Shown piece after piece: positions 42,890 to 57,800 of a stretch of 64,000 nt of DNA (the stretch's first letter is position 1; each line of letters opens with the position of its first letter). The notes under the pieces were generated by a model. It was given only the letters and a program-made list of their open reading frames with translations, was not told the DNA's origin and made no database searches. The stretch spans positions 23,291-87,290 of the forward strand of contig JAFZKY010000063.1 in assembly GCA_017551725.1 (NCBI GenBank), given 5' to 3'. The stretch is from Bacteroidales bacterium (lineage in GTDB: Bacteria; Bacteroidota; Bacteroidia; Bacteroidales; WCHB1-69). Made by a program: the position numbers and the translations under genes.

Positions 42890-45800
42890 ATGAAGAAATT
42901 TTTACTGATTGCAGGATGTATTTTGATGATAGCAGGAGCGTTACAAGCGCAGGAGTCCTTCACCGCAGAGGCTTTATACAACACCTCCTATTCCAGAGAG
43001 GACTCCGCCGCCGCAGGCAACCACATATCGTATCCGTGCATGAGCACGGGACGGGTGCAGCTCAAAATCAGGGGTGGAAGTTTCCCTTACACGGTCATCA
43101 CCATCAAGAAAAACGACGACAACTCGAACGACACCCTGCGCACAACCGTATTCACCCAGCGCCAATACTCGGACACAGACGCCACGAAGTACAACTACTT
43201 TGACCATTACACCATCGACTCGCTGCCATCGGGCAACTACATCTTCACCGTGACGGATGGTGACGGCAACACTGTGACAACCCGCACAGTGTATTTGGAT
43301 TATGCCAACGTTTATCCCAGCTGGTTTTACCTGGCGGCAACGTCATCGAATCCGCACCACCACAATGTTATAAGCGTCAAGGCTGAAATCGCAATGCCCT
43401 ACTATTGCTACGACACCCTGCACCGCTATGCCCAATATCGCATCTCATACGGTAAAAATGGCGGAATACACCAAGGCGAATGGAAGCATCTCCCACCGAC
43501 CAATGCCCTTGAGAGCTACTATTACTACGATTGGGACTACAAATCATATACACGTAATGCCGGTTCATTGGTTACTATATACATAAAAGATACCGTGAAC
43601 GAGGTCGGCTCCTATTGTGAGCTGTATGATAGTTTGATCACCTTCGAATACAGAGTCCTGAACAGCTGTGACACCAACGACATACGCTCATGGCGTTTCC
43701 AAATCAAGGGACCCAGTGAAGACTATTTTTTGCAGCAAAAGCAGAGGGGAATCGAAGTTGTAAGCGCACCCATCGATTCATGCTACAGAGATGTCATCCT
43801 CCGTGCCAGAACGACACAGTTCATGTTTTGGTACAAATGGGATGATTTCACAAATCCCTCTCCGACATTTCTCAATGTAGCCACCCAATCCCACGCTTTT
43901 GATTACTACCTTGGCTACTATACCTATCCTTTCACCTGGATATACCAAGACTGGTCGGCCAACGCTTTGTCCGATCCCAGAATAAAGACCGACCATCTGG
44001 TAACCGGATATGATAACGAGACCCACATGAGTATCAGTTATCCGTCTGTGCTGACAAGACAAACACTGGCCGACTATTACGGTGATCACATTTATGCCAA
44101 CCAGACATTGAAGTATGGCATAAAGCGCACTTTGATAGACGCCAAAGGGTGTGTGCTCTTCGTCTCGCGAGACACCCTCGTGTTCGATTATGACACCATG
44201 ACACTATACGATCCTATACCCTACAACCACAATCTTTCACAAGCGGGATTGTGCGGTACAACGACAACTCCCAACTGGGGCATCGGATACGACACTCCCC
44301 TGTGCGACACCAGCATACGCGTGTTTAACATTCTTGACACGGCAGAAGTTTTCCGAGACATGACAAACACTGTTATCGAAGTGACATGTGCTCGCGACAC
44401 CACATACAACTTTACAGCCGTGTATAACGGAACCGAATATGAGATAACAAAAAATCCCTTAAGCACGGCAGAATTCACCACCGTGAGTCCGTGGCATCTT
44501 TCCATGAAAGGGCACGATTTGCCAGAAGGACGATACATCGTAAAGGTAACCCAACCTTATTATGACATGTATGACATATTTGTTGATGAGACATTTCAAC
44601 CTGAATCTTTTAAAAGATACGAGAACAATATATGGGTTGACTTCAGCACCTTTAACATCTTAATTTCAGAGCAACCTTCCTATACCACCACCCGGAAATG
44701 TCAGAAAATGTATGTGACATACACTAATGGACAATTTTCCAAGGAGAATATCTCAAAAGACCATGTGGTGACATCCACCGAGAACATCGGCGATGCCAAA
44801 TTCAGAGTTATCTCTGGTCCATCAGGTGGGTACAGCCCCGAAGCTAAAAACATAAACGAGCCTATCTTTCTCACCTTGCCAGGCGATTATGTGATAGAAA
44901 TGTTTTTAGACAGCATTTTTTATTCCAACCGCCCTTGTAGGGATGAGAGACATTACGACACTATCCATAACGATGGCGGAGCTATCCAAAAAGACTACGC
45001 ATGGGCGCTCATGTGCAACAACGGCACTGGCGATGTGTTTGTGAAGGGTAAGAATGGAACAGAGCCCTACACATACACCTTATCTACCGCAGATGGTGTA
45101 CCGTTGGGAATTGACACCACAGGTGTTTTCAAAAACAGACCCATGAACTCCAGCCAATATTTATCCTGTGAGATTACAGACACATGCGGGTCGTCACTTC
45201 TCATCGATTCCATCAAACCCGAATTCATTTCCAATGTGCCGCAGGCTGAGTTTGAAAATTCCGAGGCCACCTTGTGCGAGAGGGATTCCCTATACGCCAT
45301 TGACAATGAGGTGGGGAATTTATATGGTTACAAATGGGACGGCCCCAACGGCTTTCAGGCCACCACTTCCGGCCCGGCAGTGGAAATACCCGTAGGCGCG
45401 GTGAATGGTTGGTACAAAGTGACGATCAACACCGAATGTCCCCATGTGACAACCGACAGTATATACCTGACCATAAAACGAGTACCCCAGATCACACTTA
45501 CGGGAAGTGACACCATTTGCCCCGATGAGGATGTCGTACTCGGTTTCACGCCCCTCAGTTTCAACAACACCACCACCGACATCCATTTCACCATCGCATT
45601 CTCCGATGCCAACAGGACAACCACACGCGACTATTCGGCACTCAGCGGGGCAACCATTTACGATACTGTCAAGCTATATGCAAACACTAAGATCTACCCT
45701 ATCTATATTGACGATGAGCATTGCCACAACACCGTGGCCGACCCCTCCGACACCGTCTATGTGCATTTGAGAAACGTTGCCAGCTCCGACCACATATTCA

Positions 45801-48800
45801 CAAGCAACGACATCACCTGCTACAACAGCGGAGCCCATCTCGAAGCATGGTCCGACTATGAAACTCCCTATATCATACGCTGGCATGGGGACCGTGGGCA
45901 GACCTCGCTCCTGAAGGAAGAAACGGTGACCACTGCCGGTGCGCACTCCACTTTCGACACTACTGGCGTCACCGAAAGCACCTCCCTGTACATCTCCTTG
46001 GATTTGGGCAAAGAAGACTACTGTCCCACCATTTACAACATTCCCACCAACAACTTATACATAAGCAATGGCGTCACTGTGCTGGACGAAGGACAGGCAT
46101 GGCTGTATTACGACAGTGGTGGTCCAGAATCCGACTACAACAAAAAAGACACCCTCATCCATACGGTCATCTCAAACGATGGCAGACCCCTGACCATAAC
46201 GTTCGGCAATGTCAACCTCAGCAATCAATCCCGACTGTCTGTTTACAGAGGAGCATACGCGGTACAGGACTCCCTGATGTTCGACTTGATACCGGGCGAC
46301 CACAGCACATCTCAGGTGGTTTCCTCAAGCGGAACATTCACCTTTAAATTCCAGTCCGGCCAGGATGTGGCCTCCGGTTGGGAGGCCCTTATAGAACGGC
46401 AACCCGCCACGGCCCGTATAACCGCTTGGGCCGAAAACAACACACTGGTGCATCAGTTGGTATGCCAAGCAGGCGACAACTACAACGACATTGTAAACCT
46501 CATTCCGGCTGGGATAGCCACCCCAAGCGAATTGGCCGAATTGGATTCCAACCTGCATCATGGCGGCGACTATGAATACAGAAAGATTTTAGGAACCGAC
46601 ACACACGGCTGCGACTCCATCTTCACACTTTCCTACACGGTGCGGGAAATCCAGATAGAACTTTCCGATGTGACAGTATGCCGTTTCCCTGACGGTCTTC
46701 CCACGACAATTGACGACACGGCCACAGCTTTCGTCATTGGTGACGAAGACGCGCCTTTGTCATACCAATGGAGAGTGGATGGTGTGGCGGTTGGTTCCAG
46801 CTACAGCGAAAACGGGCACAAACAAGGCTTCACCCTCCCCTTCAGTGACTACGGGGAACACAACCTGACCTATATGGTGTATGATTCGACCCACAACTGC
46901 CACGACAGCACAACAGCCATCCTGCAGGTGAGTCCCATGTATCTCACAGAAAGTTTCGACACTCTTTACAGCGCCGCTGAAGCGCCCTATCATTGGAGAG
47001 GAGAGTCTTATTTTGAAGCAGGAACCTATTATGACACCGCAAAAACAGTGTGTTGCCATTGTGACAGTATTTTCAAACTGAATCTGACCGTGTTATTTGA
47101 ATACAACAATAAAAACATCTGTGCCAACAAATTGCCTTACGAATACGACTGGAACACCGACGGCACCGTTGACACCACCTTTGAAACGGGCACCGAAAGC
47201 GGTGCTTACTATATACACGGCACCTCTCACCTGACAGGAACCGACACGGTCATACCCCTGATGCTTACGGTACTGCACGAATCCTACTACGACACCACAA
47301 TTGTAGTGTGCGCTGACAGTTTCACCATGCATGGCCACACTTACACCGCGTCCGGAACCGAGACCCTTGTACTTGAAAATGGCAACGCGGCGGGTTGTGA
47401 CAGTATCATCACCCTTCATCTGCAATTCGAGCGTTGTGCCATCAGAGGCCATGTGATATTTTCAACAATAAACGCCACCTGCTCCGGCAACGGCAAGATT
47501 GTTTACGCATTGACGGATGACGACGGCAACATACTGGCGGATTCGACGGCTATGGCCAATGCACACCTCTCGTCGGTACGTCTCTACTACAAAGCTCACG
47601 AGAACGACCCCAACATGTACAGAGATTGGTACAAGGGCGGATTTGACACCTTGCTGATAGATCCGGGCTTCTATTTCGTGGGAGTAGAGGGCATTTACTA
47701 TAACGAGCACGTCCATTACGACACGATCCTTACCATAGGCGGTTCCTCTTCCAATTTCAACGCATATCCTTTCATGAACAATGCCAAAAACTATCACGCC
47801 GAAAACTATGGCACGCTCCCGTCGCTGACATGCATGAGCACCGGACGCGTGCAACTCCGAATCACGGGCGGGCAGTTTCCTTACCGGGTTAAAATAATCA
47901 ACAACACCACCCACGACACGCTGCGCACGGATGTCTTCAACGACCGACAACATTCGGGCACCGACTCTCTGAAATCCGACTACCACGACTACTACTCCAT
48001 AGATTCCCTGCACGCGGGACAGTGGAAATTCATCGTGGAGAACGGGTGCGGCGAAGGCATCCCGACCGGCATCGTAACCGTGGGAGCCATACGGTTCCCC
48101 ACCATCACCAACATTTACATTTGTGACTACTCCGGCAGTTTCTACGACAGCAACACAGTAAAGATTCGCGTGAGAATAAACGAGACTTACGATTATTGCT
48201 ATGCTTTGGTTCACCAGTATGCCCAATACCGTTTCGGCATTAAAGATGACGGTGGCGATACCCTTTTCAGCGATTGGAAACAATTCCCGACGTTCACCGA
48301 CAGAAACGAAATCCCATTATCGCCCTATGTTGTGGAACATGCCCATGCCTACTGTGACATTTGGGATCACGACATCATTCTCCAATACCGTGTAACTGGA
48401 AGTTGCGACACGCTCCAATCCAAAAAATTCCAAATACACAAGCCCAATTCCAGTCGCAGTGTGTGGTACAAAACATACTACACCGACACCTACACACCAG
48501 CCAACCCTGCATACGACACCGTTCAGTGTGATATTTATCGGATAGACTCATCTTACTACACTTACTATCGGATGAGATACGATGATTACGCCTACGACAA
48601 CTATTGTTATGAGAACAACAATTATCAACACTATTACACATATCCTTTAACATGGGTGCAGCAGTTCTGGAATGCAAACGCACCGTCGGACACAATCACC
48701 AAGAGAGTGACTGTGGGCAGCATCAACGCCTATACCAATCTTTACGCCACCGAGGTTGCCGACTCCCTGAACATCCCCTATTCCCCATCAGACCCGATAA

Positions 48801-51800
48801 AAATATGGCTTAATGCGACCCTGGTAGACGGCAAGGGATGTGTGCTCTATTCCATCAAAGACTCTTTGATATTCAAATACACCCGTTATCCAAGATATGT
48901 CGAATACATACAGGGTTGTGGCGGGGGCCATGTGGATCCAACTTGTACTCCAAAATGGGATAATGATCTAACATACGGCAAACTTGACGATAACGGCTAC
49001 GTATCATCGTCAACGACCAGTGACCCATGCGGCAGCAGGAAACGAGCCATTCGATTTTACGAAGACTTTTGTTCGGAACACAGGGTTGTCATCAGGCTCA
49101 CCATGAGTCCCACAGACCCTTATGATTCTGACCATAGTCCTTACGACAACCTATACAATTTTGTGGGCATCTACGATCCGGACAGTGTTCCAAAGTGGAG
49201 AGTGGTGAGGGAGAATCCTTTGAACACCGCCGAAATAAGGTTTGAAAAAACTTCCGGTTTTTATATGTTCACATTGGCTGATTATAATTTGCTTGACGGC
49301 ATCTACGATTTTGATGTTGAATCCGCCGACGGAGCCAACACTTACTATTACAGATATGTTACTTTTGAAAAGAGCTCCACTATCCAGCTTGTGGAAACGC
49401 CAGTCCACACCCTTGTCTCTGAGGGATGTGTCCAAAATTTGAAATACACGGCCGGCAAATTCAGACAAGTAACCTTCACGAACACCCCTCATCCTGAGGA
49501 GTCTTATCGCAATCTGACAACCAATATTCATATCATAGACGGTCCCATAGGTTACTACAACGGAACTGTCGGGCTAAACCAATTAATTCCCCTATACGGT
49601 TCGGGGAGATACATCGTGGAAATATACGGCACCAACTATAGTGGAAGTGTATGCGCAAATTCCCGATACCGTGACACCATCTATTACGATGGTTACACAA
49701 TCGGTTACGACCACGCCTATGCCCTGTTGTGCGAAGAGGGTGACACCGTAGGAACGGTATATGTGGGCGGAGCCTACGGCACATCTCCATACACCTACAC
49801 ATTGTACAGCGACGCCAACCTTCATGGTGAGGTGTTAGGGATTGACACCACCGGCATATTCTACAACATACCCATGCATTCTGGTCAGACCCTGTCGTGC
49901 AAGATCGAGGATGCCTGTGGTTTTTATCTGGGCAGCGCTGAGACCACCAACAATCTTAATTTCCCGCCAAGCACCCTTTCCGACATTCAAAAGGTGTGGT
50001 TTGAAGACGGCACGGCCATCACCAGCACTTGTGAGGGAACTACCGTGCGTGCATACGCCATCACGGCGGGGGATGTTTTTGGCTACGAATGGACCGGGCC
50101 AAACGGTTTCTCCGACACCACCGCCAACCCCACCATCACAGTGCCCGTGGGGTCCGAAAGTGGCTGGTACAAGGTAACCATTTTGAACACGAACTGTGCC
50201 GGTATTGTTTCCGACAGTATCTATCTGAATGTGGAAAAAGCGCCCTCTATCACCCTCACCGGCAATGACACCATCTGTCCCGGCGAGAAAGTCGTCATCA
50301 GCTTCACCCCCTACAGTCCCCGTCCCGAAACCACCAGCTACGACTTTACCATTGCCTTTTCCGACACCACCGGCGTGACGACACGCCAATATTCAGTGCC
50401 TTACGGGGCAACCATCACCGACACTTTCAGCTTCTATCTCAGCACAACGGTTTACCCCGTCAGCATCAATGACGGGCATTGCGAGTATATCTTCAACGGA
50501 GACGCCGACTCCGTCTATGTCCATGTGCTCGAAATCATGGCCACCTCTGAGCATATATTCACAAAGAACGACACCACCTGCTACAACGACGGAGCCACGC
50601 TCGAAGCCTGGTCCGACTGGGCGGCGCCATATACCATACGCTGGTATAACGACATGGAACTGACCTCGCTCCTAAAGGAAGAGACCATCACCTCCGATTA
50701 TCATTCCACCTACGACACCACGAATCTCACCAGCGACATCACCGTATATGTCACCTTGGACAAAGAAGGCTACTGTCCCACCACTTACGGATTGCCCACC
50801 CGTGTCATCAATATGAGCAACGACACTATCGTATTGGTCGATGCCCAGACCTGGCAGTTTTTTGACAGCGGTGGTCCCACCGGCAACTACGGAATCAACG
50901 AGGACTTCACACAGACCTTCGTCAGCGCGTCCGGTCGCCCCTTGACGTTGAAGTTCAACACACTCCACCTTTCAAGCTCCGCCCATTTGCAAGTGTACAA
51001 AGGCATGGGAATCTCGAACGATTCATTGATCAGAACCATCACCTCATCCAACTACACATCTCTTATCAGCTCCAAAAGCGGAATCATCACCGTCAAATTC
51101 AGGTCTGGCGTAGTGCCTGCATCGGGTTGGTCGGCCACCGTGGAGCCTGCACCCGCCACCGCCAATGTCCTTGTATGGCCTGAGAACAACCAAACAAAGG
51201 TTACCGACAATGTATGCCAAAGCCTGACCGGCAGCTACAGCGATCCCTATCACATTGTGCCCGCGATAGCCACTCAAGAGCAGGTGGACTCCGTCTTGCG
51301 TCATGGCGGCACCTATACCTTCACAGGCATTATTGGAAGCGACCAACACGGTTGCGACTCCACCATCACGCTCACTCTCAACGTGCGGGAATTACAACCT
51401 TCGTTGACTGACTGGACATTATGTCTGTTGCCCAACAGTCTTACAAATTCAAACAACAAACACTATGAGACAGCTAGTATCAGTTATGTCAACCTCAGCG
51501 GTGTTTCCAGCTCAAAAACGTATCACTGGGCATGGGCAGGTGACAGCGTTACCAGAATATCCGGAGGCGGGAACAACAGTTCCATCGGTTTACGATGGGA
51601 CGACTATGGTACAACAAATGTCACCATCACGGCGACTGACAATTTGGGTTGTAGCGGCACCGCAAGCGCCATCTGGCAAATAAAGCCTGCATACCTTTTG
51701 CAGGAAAACGAGATTGTCAACTGCGCCACCGACACTCCTTTTCATTGGAGAGGAAAAGCGTTATATGAGACAGGTCTTTACTACGACAGTCTGCAAACAA

Positions 51801-54800
51801 GTTGTTGCCACTGCGACAGTGTTTATATGTTGAATCTGACCGTGGCACCACCTTTGGAAATCGCCACAGTCCATGAATTGAACATTTGCAATGGCAACAG
51901 TTTAGAGTTGTCGGCCTCTGCCGCCTACTGTGGCAATATCACCCACACTTACCATGATGACTTTGATCGGGTTGGTTCCGTTTATACCAATATCAGCTCC
52001 GCGTTAACCACTCTCACCAATATTTTTGAGACAGGAGCCTGGGTATATAGTCGTGACACCGCTATTGAAATGAGCAATCTCAGTACGCTAACCACTCGAA
52101 AATTACATTTATCCAACGATTTCCACATTGTCTTTAGAATTGAAAACAAGCAAAGTGCCACCTTGTCTTTCAGAATCAGCATTGATGGTGTCAACAAAGA
52201 AACCATTTCACTTCCAGGAAGAACCAAAACAAATTATACCCGCTATTTTGACGCAGCCACTGACACTTCCATCATCACTTTAACCACAAGTGGTTCAAGT
52301 ACATATCTCCACGATATTCGTATTATAGATGATTCGCCTTGTGAGTTTGTGTGGTGGCAGGGAACGACAGACACCATTTCTCATGTGAACACTGCGGTGG
52401 CGAACTTCAATTTGCCCGAAAGAGAAGGCATTAAAGAGGTTTATGTGACTGCCACGAACGGTTCGGGCTGTAAGACCACTGACACCGTGTTGGTGAATGT
52501 ATATGATTGCAACGAAGAAACCATTTGTTCCAACGAATTGCCCATCACGCGCTTCGACACCACCTTTGAGGCAGGTACCGTAAGCGGCTTTTACTATATA
52601 CATACCACTTCCTCTGTCACAGGAGCTGATACGGTAATAGGCTATGCCCTCACTGTACTATACGAAACCTACTACGACACCACGATAACCGTGTGCGATG
52701 AGAGTTTCACCATGCATGGCCACACCTATACAGAGCAAGGGGATTACACAATTGTGCTTGATCACGCCAATGCGGTGGGATGCGACAGCATCATCACCCT
52801 GCATCTGCTATTCCGGCCCTACCCGGAACTCATCACGCAATATCCGAGCTTGACTACCAGCGGAGAACCTTTTGTGTTGTCCGCATCCGCCCAACAATGC
52901 GGCGACACCACCCACTATGTACACGAGGATTGTTCCGGATTGGGGGATGGTTTAATCAGCGAGTATTACCTGCCTCTAAGAACCATCTTCAACTCCAGAT
53001 ATTTGACATGGTCAATCGGGGACACTGCTTTCAGGATAGGAAGAGCGAGTTCGTACGGATACATAGTCAGCAAAAAACAAACTGCATTCCCACATGGCTT
53101 TACACTTGAGTTAAGAGCAAAAGGAAATTACGGATCAAAATTAAGCATTTATGTGCAACCAACCGGCTTGCCAGAGATCAAAAACACCATTCAATTTACA
53201 GAAACGGGAGAAGCCGAGTATCAAACCTTTGTTTTCAACTATGATATAGAAAACACAGGATTCACTTTGGAATTGAGCACGTACAAAAACGACACCATCG
53301 GTGAGTACCAAGTATGGGTTGACGATATCCGTATTATTGACAACTCTCCATGCGAATATGTATGGTGGCATAATGCGACAGACACCTTCTCGTACACGAG
53401 CTCCGCAAGCACGACGCTCACACTGCCCGATGGAGTGTCGGCAGGAACGGGAGAAGTGTATGTGCAAGCAACCAATGCTTACGGATGTTCAACGGTTGAC
53501 ACGGTTACCATAAACCTTGTTGACTATTACATGGATACCATCTGTGCCAACAAATTGCCCAAAACATTGCATGGCATTTACTTCGCAAGTGGTACTGTAA
53601 GCGGATTGTACTCTGAAACCTTCACGTCTTCCACTGGCACCGATTCGGTAGTGAAAGTGAACCTCGTCGTGCTGCCCAGAACAGTAAGGCGCGACACCGT
53701 CACGGCCTGCGGAAGTTACACTTGGTACGGCACCACCTACACAACATCGGGGGTCAAGTCCAGAACTTTATACAGTTCCAACGTCTGGGGGTGTGACAGC
53801 ATCGAGTACCTGCATTTGACCATATTACCGCTGCCTGATTTCCAATTAAACCATGTTGCGAAAGTGTGTAGCGAAACACCTTTTGACTTATCTGTCAACC
53901 CTGCAGGAATTCCTCAACCATGTACTTTTTACTTCAACCTGCATGACAGCTACGGTGACGGCTGGAATAACGCTGCCATCAAAGTATATGTTGATGGTGC
54001 GACAAGTCCGAGTGAAACATTTACAATTTCATCTGGAAGTTCCGCTTCCTATCAAATAACTTCCTATTATGGAGAAGAATATGCATTTTCTTGGACTAAA
54101 GGAGGTTATCCAAACGAGTGCTCATTTGAAATCACGGATTCGGAGGGGAATACCATTTTTGCCAAAGCACGCACGGATAACTTAGCTGAAGGCATTTTTA
54201 CCACGGCCAGTTGTCCAACACTCGCACCGCCTTACGAGTATGTGTGGTGGAACAGTGCCGGTGACACCATTTCGCATTCGTCAACCGTTACCACAACGCT
54301 CGCCATGCCACAAAGTCTTCCCGTGGCGACGACTGCACCTGACACATGCATATACACCATCAATTTGCATGGCGCGTATAATGATTCCTGGACCAATTCT
54401 TATTACGGCCAAAATGCCATCAAAGTATTGATAGATGATGTGCCCGTTGACACCTTAACCATTGAACAGGGCTCCACAGAGGCTTCTTATCCGATAGCTC
54501 TCAATTCCGATCTGGTACTTTCATTCGTTTGGGAATGGGGTTACTCCTCATATAATAACAATTATGGCAATTATTGTTGGTTTGAAATTGTCAATCCACA
54601 GGGAGATACTATATTTATTGGTGAGGGAAGTGATTTCCCACAGGGTGGCAATCAAGGGAGACCATTCTTCTACACTTCATGCAGCGAATGTACATATACC
54701 CTCAACCTGTCCAGCACCTATTCCGGCTCGTTTGGCGGCGGTGTCAAGGTTACTAAAGATGGCGTGTCTAAAAATTATACTGTTCCGTATGATTATAACG

Positions 54801-57800
54801 CTTCCTATCCGATTCCAGTCAATCCCGGCCAAGTGGTTTCATTCTCTGGGTTAAAGTGCTCTCAAGGTGACTGTTTCTTCGAAATCGTTGATCTTCAGGG
54901 GGACATTGTAAGGGATGGATATGCTAATGACTATGCAGACCAATATAGTGACAGTAGAGCCATCTATACCGCCAGTTGTCCGATTTCCAACCTGTGTGAA
55001 TACACCCTCAACTTGTATAGCAACAATTACAATGGCTGGGTTAATGGCCTTTATGGCATCAGAGTAACGGTGGATGGTGTAGATGGTGGCACCTATACCA
55101 CAAAAGCATACGACGCTTCCTACAAAATATCTGTCGGTCATGGCCAAAAGCTATCATTTTATACGTCTAACGACAACACCGCACTCTCACAATTCTCCTT
55201 CGATATTGTCAATCCATTGGGCGACGTCATATATTACAGTCATTACCTTCCAACGACGCGACTTGTGTACGAAACCACCTGTCCGACCGATGTGGATATG
55301 GTTTATATGACGGTTACCAATGAGTATGGATGTTCCATCACGGATTCTGTGATGGTATCCTTGATGGAGTGTACCAATAAAGACACTACCATTTGCGCCA
55401 GCGATCTGCCTTTCACATGGAATGACACCACCTTCTATGCGGGTACTGAAACGGGAACCTATCTCTTCCATCACACCACCTCCTCTGGAGAGGATTCGAT
55501 AACTTCCTTGAGACTTACCATTATTCCGCCCGTAAGCCTTGACATCACGCCAGCCTCACAAACGATCATTTACGGTCAGTCCATTACTCCCATAACAATC
55601 GCTGGGGAGTATGGTTCTCTTGAGCACACCACAATCCCCGCATATTACAGCTTTGATGGACACTCCATTACCGGCACTCCACCGGGTCCGGGCTCTGATA
55701 CAATAGTGTTCACTGCCAGTAGCGGAACCACTCCGTCGTGCAGTGTAACCAAGCAGGTGGTTGTGAAAGTGAGCAAGGCCATGTTCACACTGACATGTCC
55801 TCCGTCAAGCGCCCGGAGCAAAACATACGATGGCCAGCCTTTGCAACCTCATGCAACAGTCAGCAATGTAGTAAACGGTGACACTGTCAAAATTGAATAT
55901 AGCGTTGATCAGGAATTGACATGGAGCGACACGGCACCAAGCATCACCCATGTGTCTGAAAGCATGCTTGAAGTGAGGGTTCGTGCCAGACATCCGAAAT
56001 ACGAACCGATAGATTGCAGCTATTACCTGAATATCGGCTGCCGGAGTGTGGTCCTGACCTCTCTTACCAGAGCGAAGATTTACGATGGCACCCCACTTAT
56101 GAGTGACACCGTCCATGTAGGCGGCAACAGATGGATTGCGGGCAAGGAGGCCACCTACGACAACTTTGCGTCCATCACAAACGTTTCGGAAGGCGAATAT
56201 TACTACCGATATTCATCCAATTACAATGCCGCATATAGTGCTTACGTTGGCTACTACGATGTCAACAACACCTTCGACTACCATCTTGCGGCGGGAGAGG
56301 ACAGTTCCGACTACTGTATCACTGTTAATACCGGACTTCTCTTCCTGAAACCAGCCACCATTGATTTCACTTGTCCACCGGACACCACCACCAAGATATA
56401 CGACGGTATTCCTATCCAGCCCACAGCCACCGCTACAGGTATTCCCGGTGACACCATTCAGATTGAGTACAAGGTGTATAAAGATACCGTTAGAGGATAT
56501 TGGTCTTCTGGCAATTACATAACTTATCACCAATACCTCCTCAAATCCACACAAAACACTGCACCGTCGTTCACGCATACAGGATTCTGGCGTGTGGATG
56601 TGAAAACCCTCAACAATTCGAACTACAGTCCTCAGAGAACTTGTTCCTATTATATAAATATCACCTGCCGCGAAATCGCCCTGAAGAGTGCGGACAGTAC
56701 TATAATCTACAATGGCGACACGCTGAAGGCACCGATGGTGACGGTGACTTCCGACAGCAGCTGGATAGTGGGCAAGGAAGCCACTTACTCCAACTTTGCT
56801 TACTTGACGTTGCCTGACAGTGTGCGCAACACCTTTGACATCATCCTGGCCGATGGCGAGCTTGCCTCCGACTACTGCATAACCATAGATACAGGCAAAC
56901 TGGTTATGAAGAAGGCCGACCTCACACTCACCTGTCCCCATGATACGGCAAAATTATTCGATGGCACTGCGCTCCGGCCCTTGGCGACAGCCACAGGTGT
57001 GGCCAGCGGCGACGAAATCAAGATTGAGTATGGAGCCCCCAACTACTATGGCAATCTCGTATGGGGTGAATCTGCGCCAGGACTCACCCATGTAAGGGAC
57101 AACAGAGACTCCCTGGCCGTACAGGTACGCGCTTCGCATCCTGCTTACGACACCGCATACTGTAATTACTATATTAAGATAAACTGCCGCCAGATAACTC
57201 TCACCAGCTACGACAGCACCAAAAAGTTTGACGGCAGTACACTGAGATACGCCTCTGTCGCTGTAAGTGGAGACGGATGGGTTCCCGGGCATGAGGGTTC
57301 CTACAACTATTTCGCTTCCATCACATATCCAGGCACCACAGAAAACTCTTTCGGTGTCAGCTATCCTTCGGGCGAATATGGATGGTATTATCAAGATTAT
57401 TGCATCACAAGGAATTATGGGACTCTCACGGTGACAAAAGGCGACATTGACCTCAACTGCCCTGACGCGGCAGAAACCACCAAGGAATACAACGGCAACC
57501 CGCTGCAACCTACTGCCAGTTTCCCATACGGATCCCCAGCATACAACTACTCCGCAAAAATCGAATACAGCACAGACAGCGGTGCCACTTGGAGCACAAC
57601 CGCGCCGAGCATCACCCATGTGGAGGAAGGTCCTCTTCCTGTTCTGGTTCGTGCCCTTGACGATTTCTTTGACACCACCTATTGCGACTATACATTGACC
57701 ATGACTTGTCGTCCGATAACACTCCAAAGCGGTACGAGCAGCAGGGCATATAACGGCACAGAGCTACGCAACGAGAATGTCACAATAGGAGGAAGTGGAT

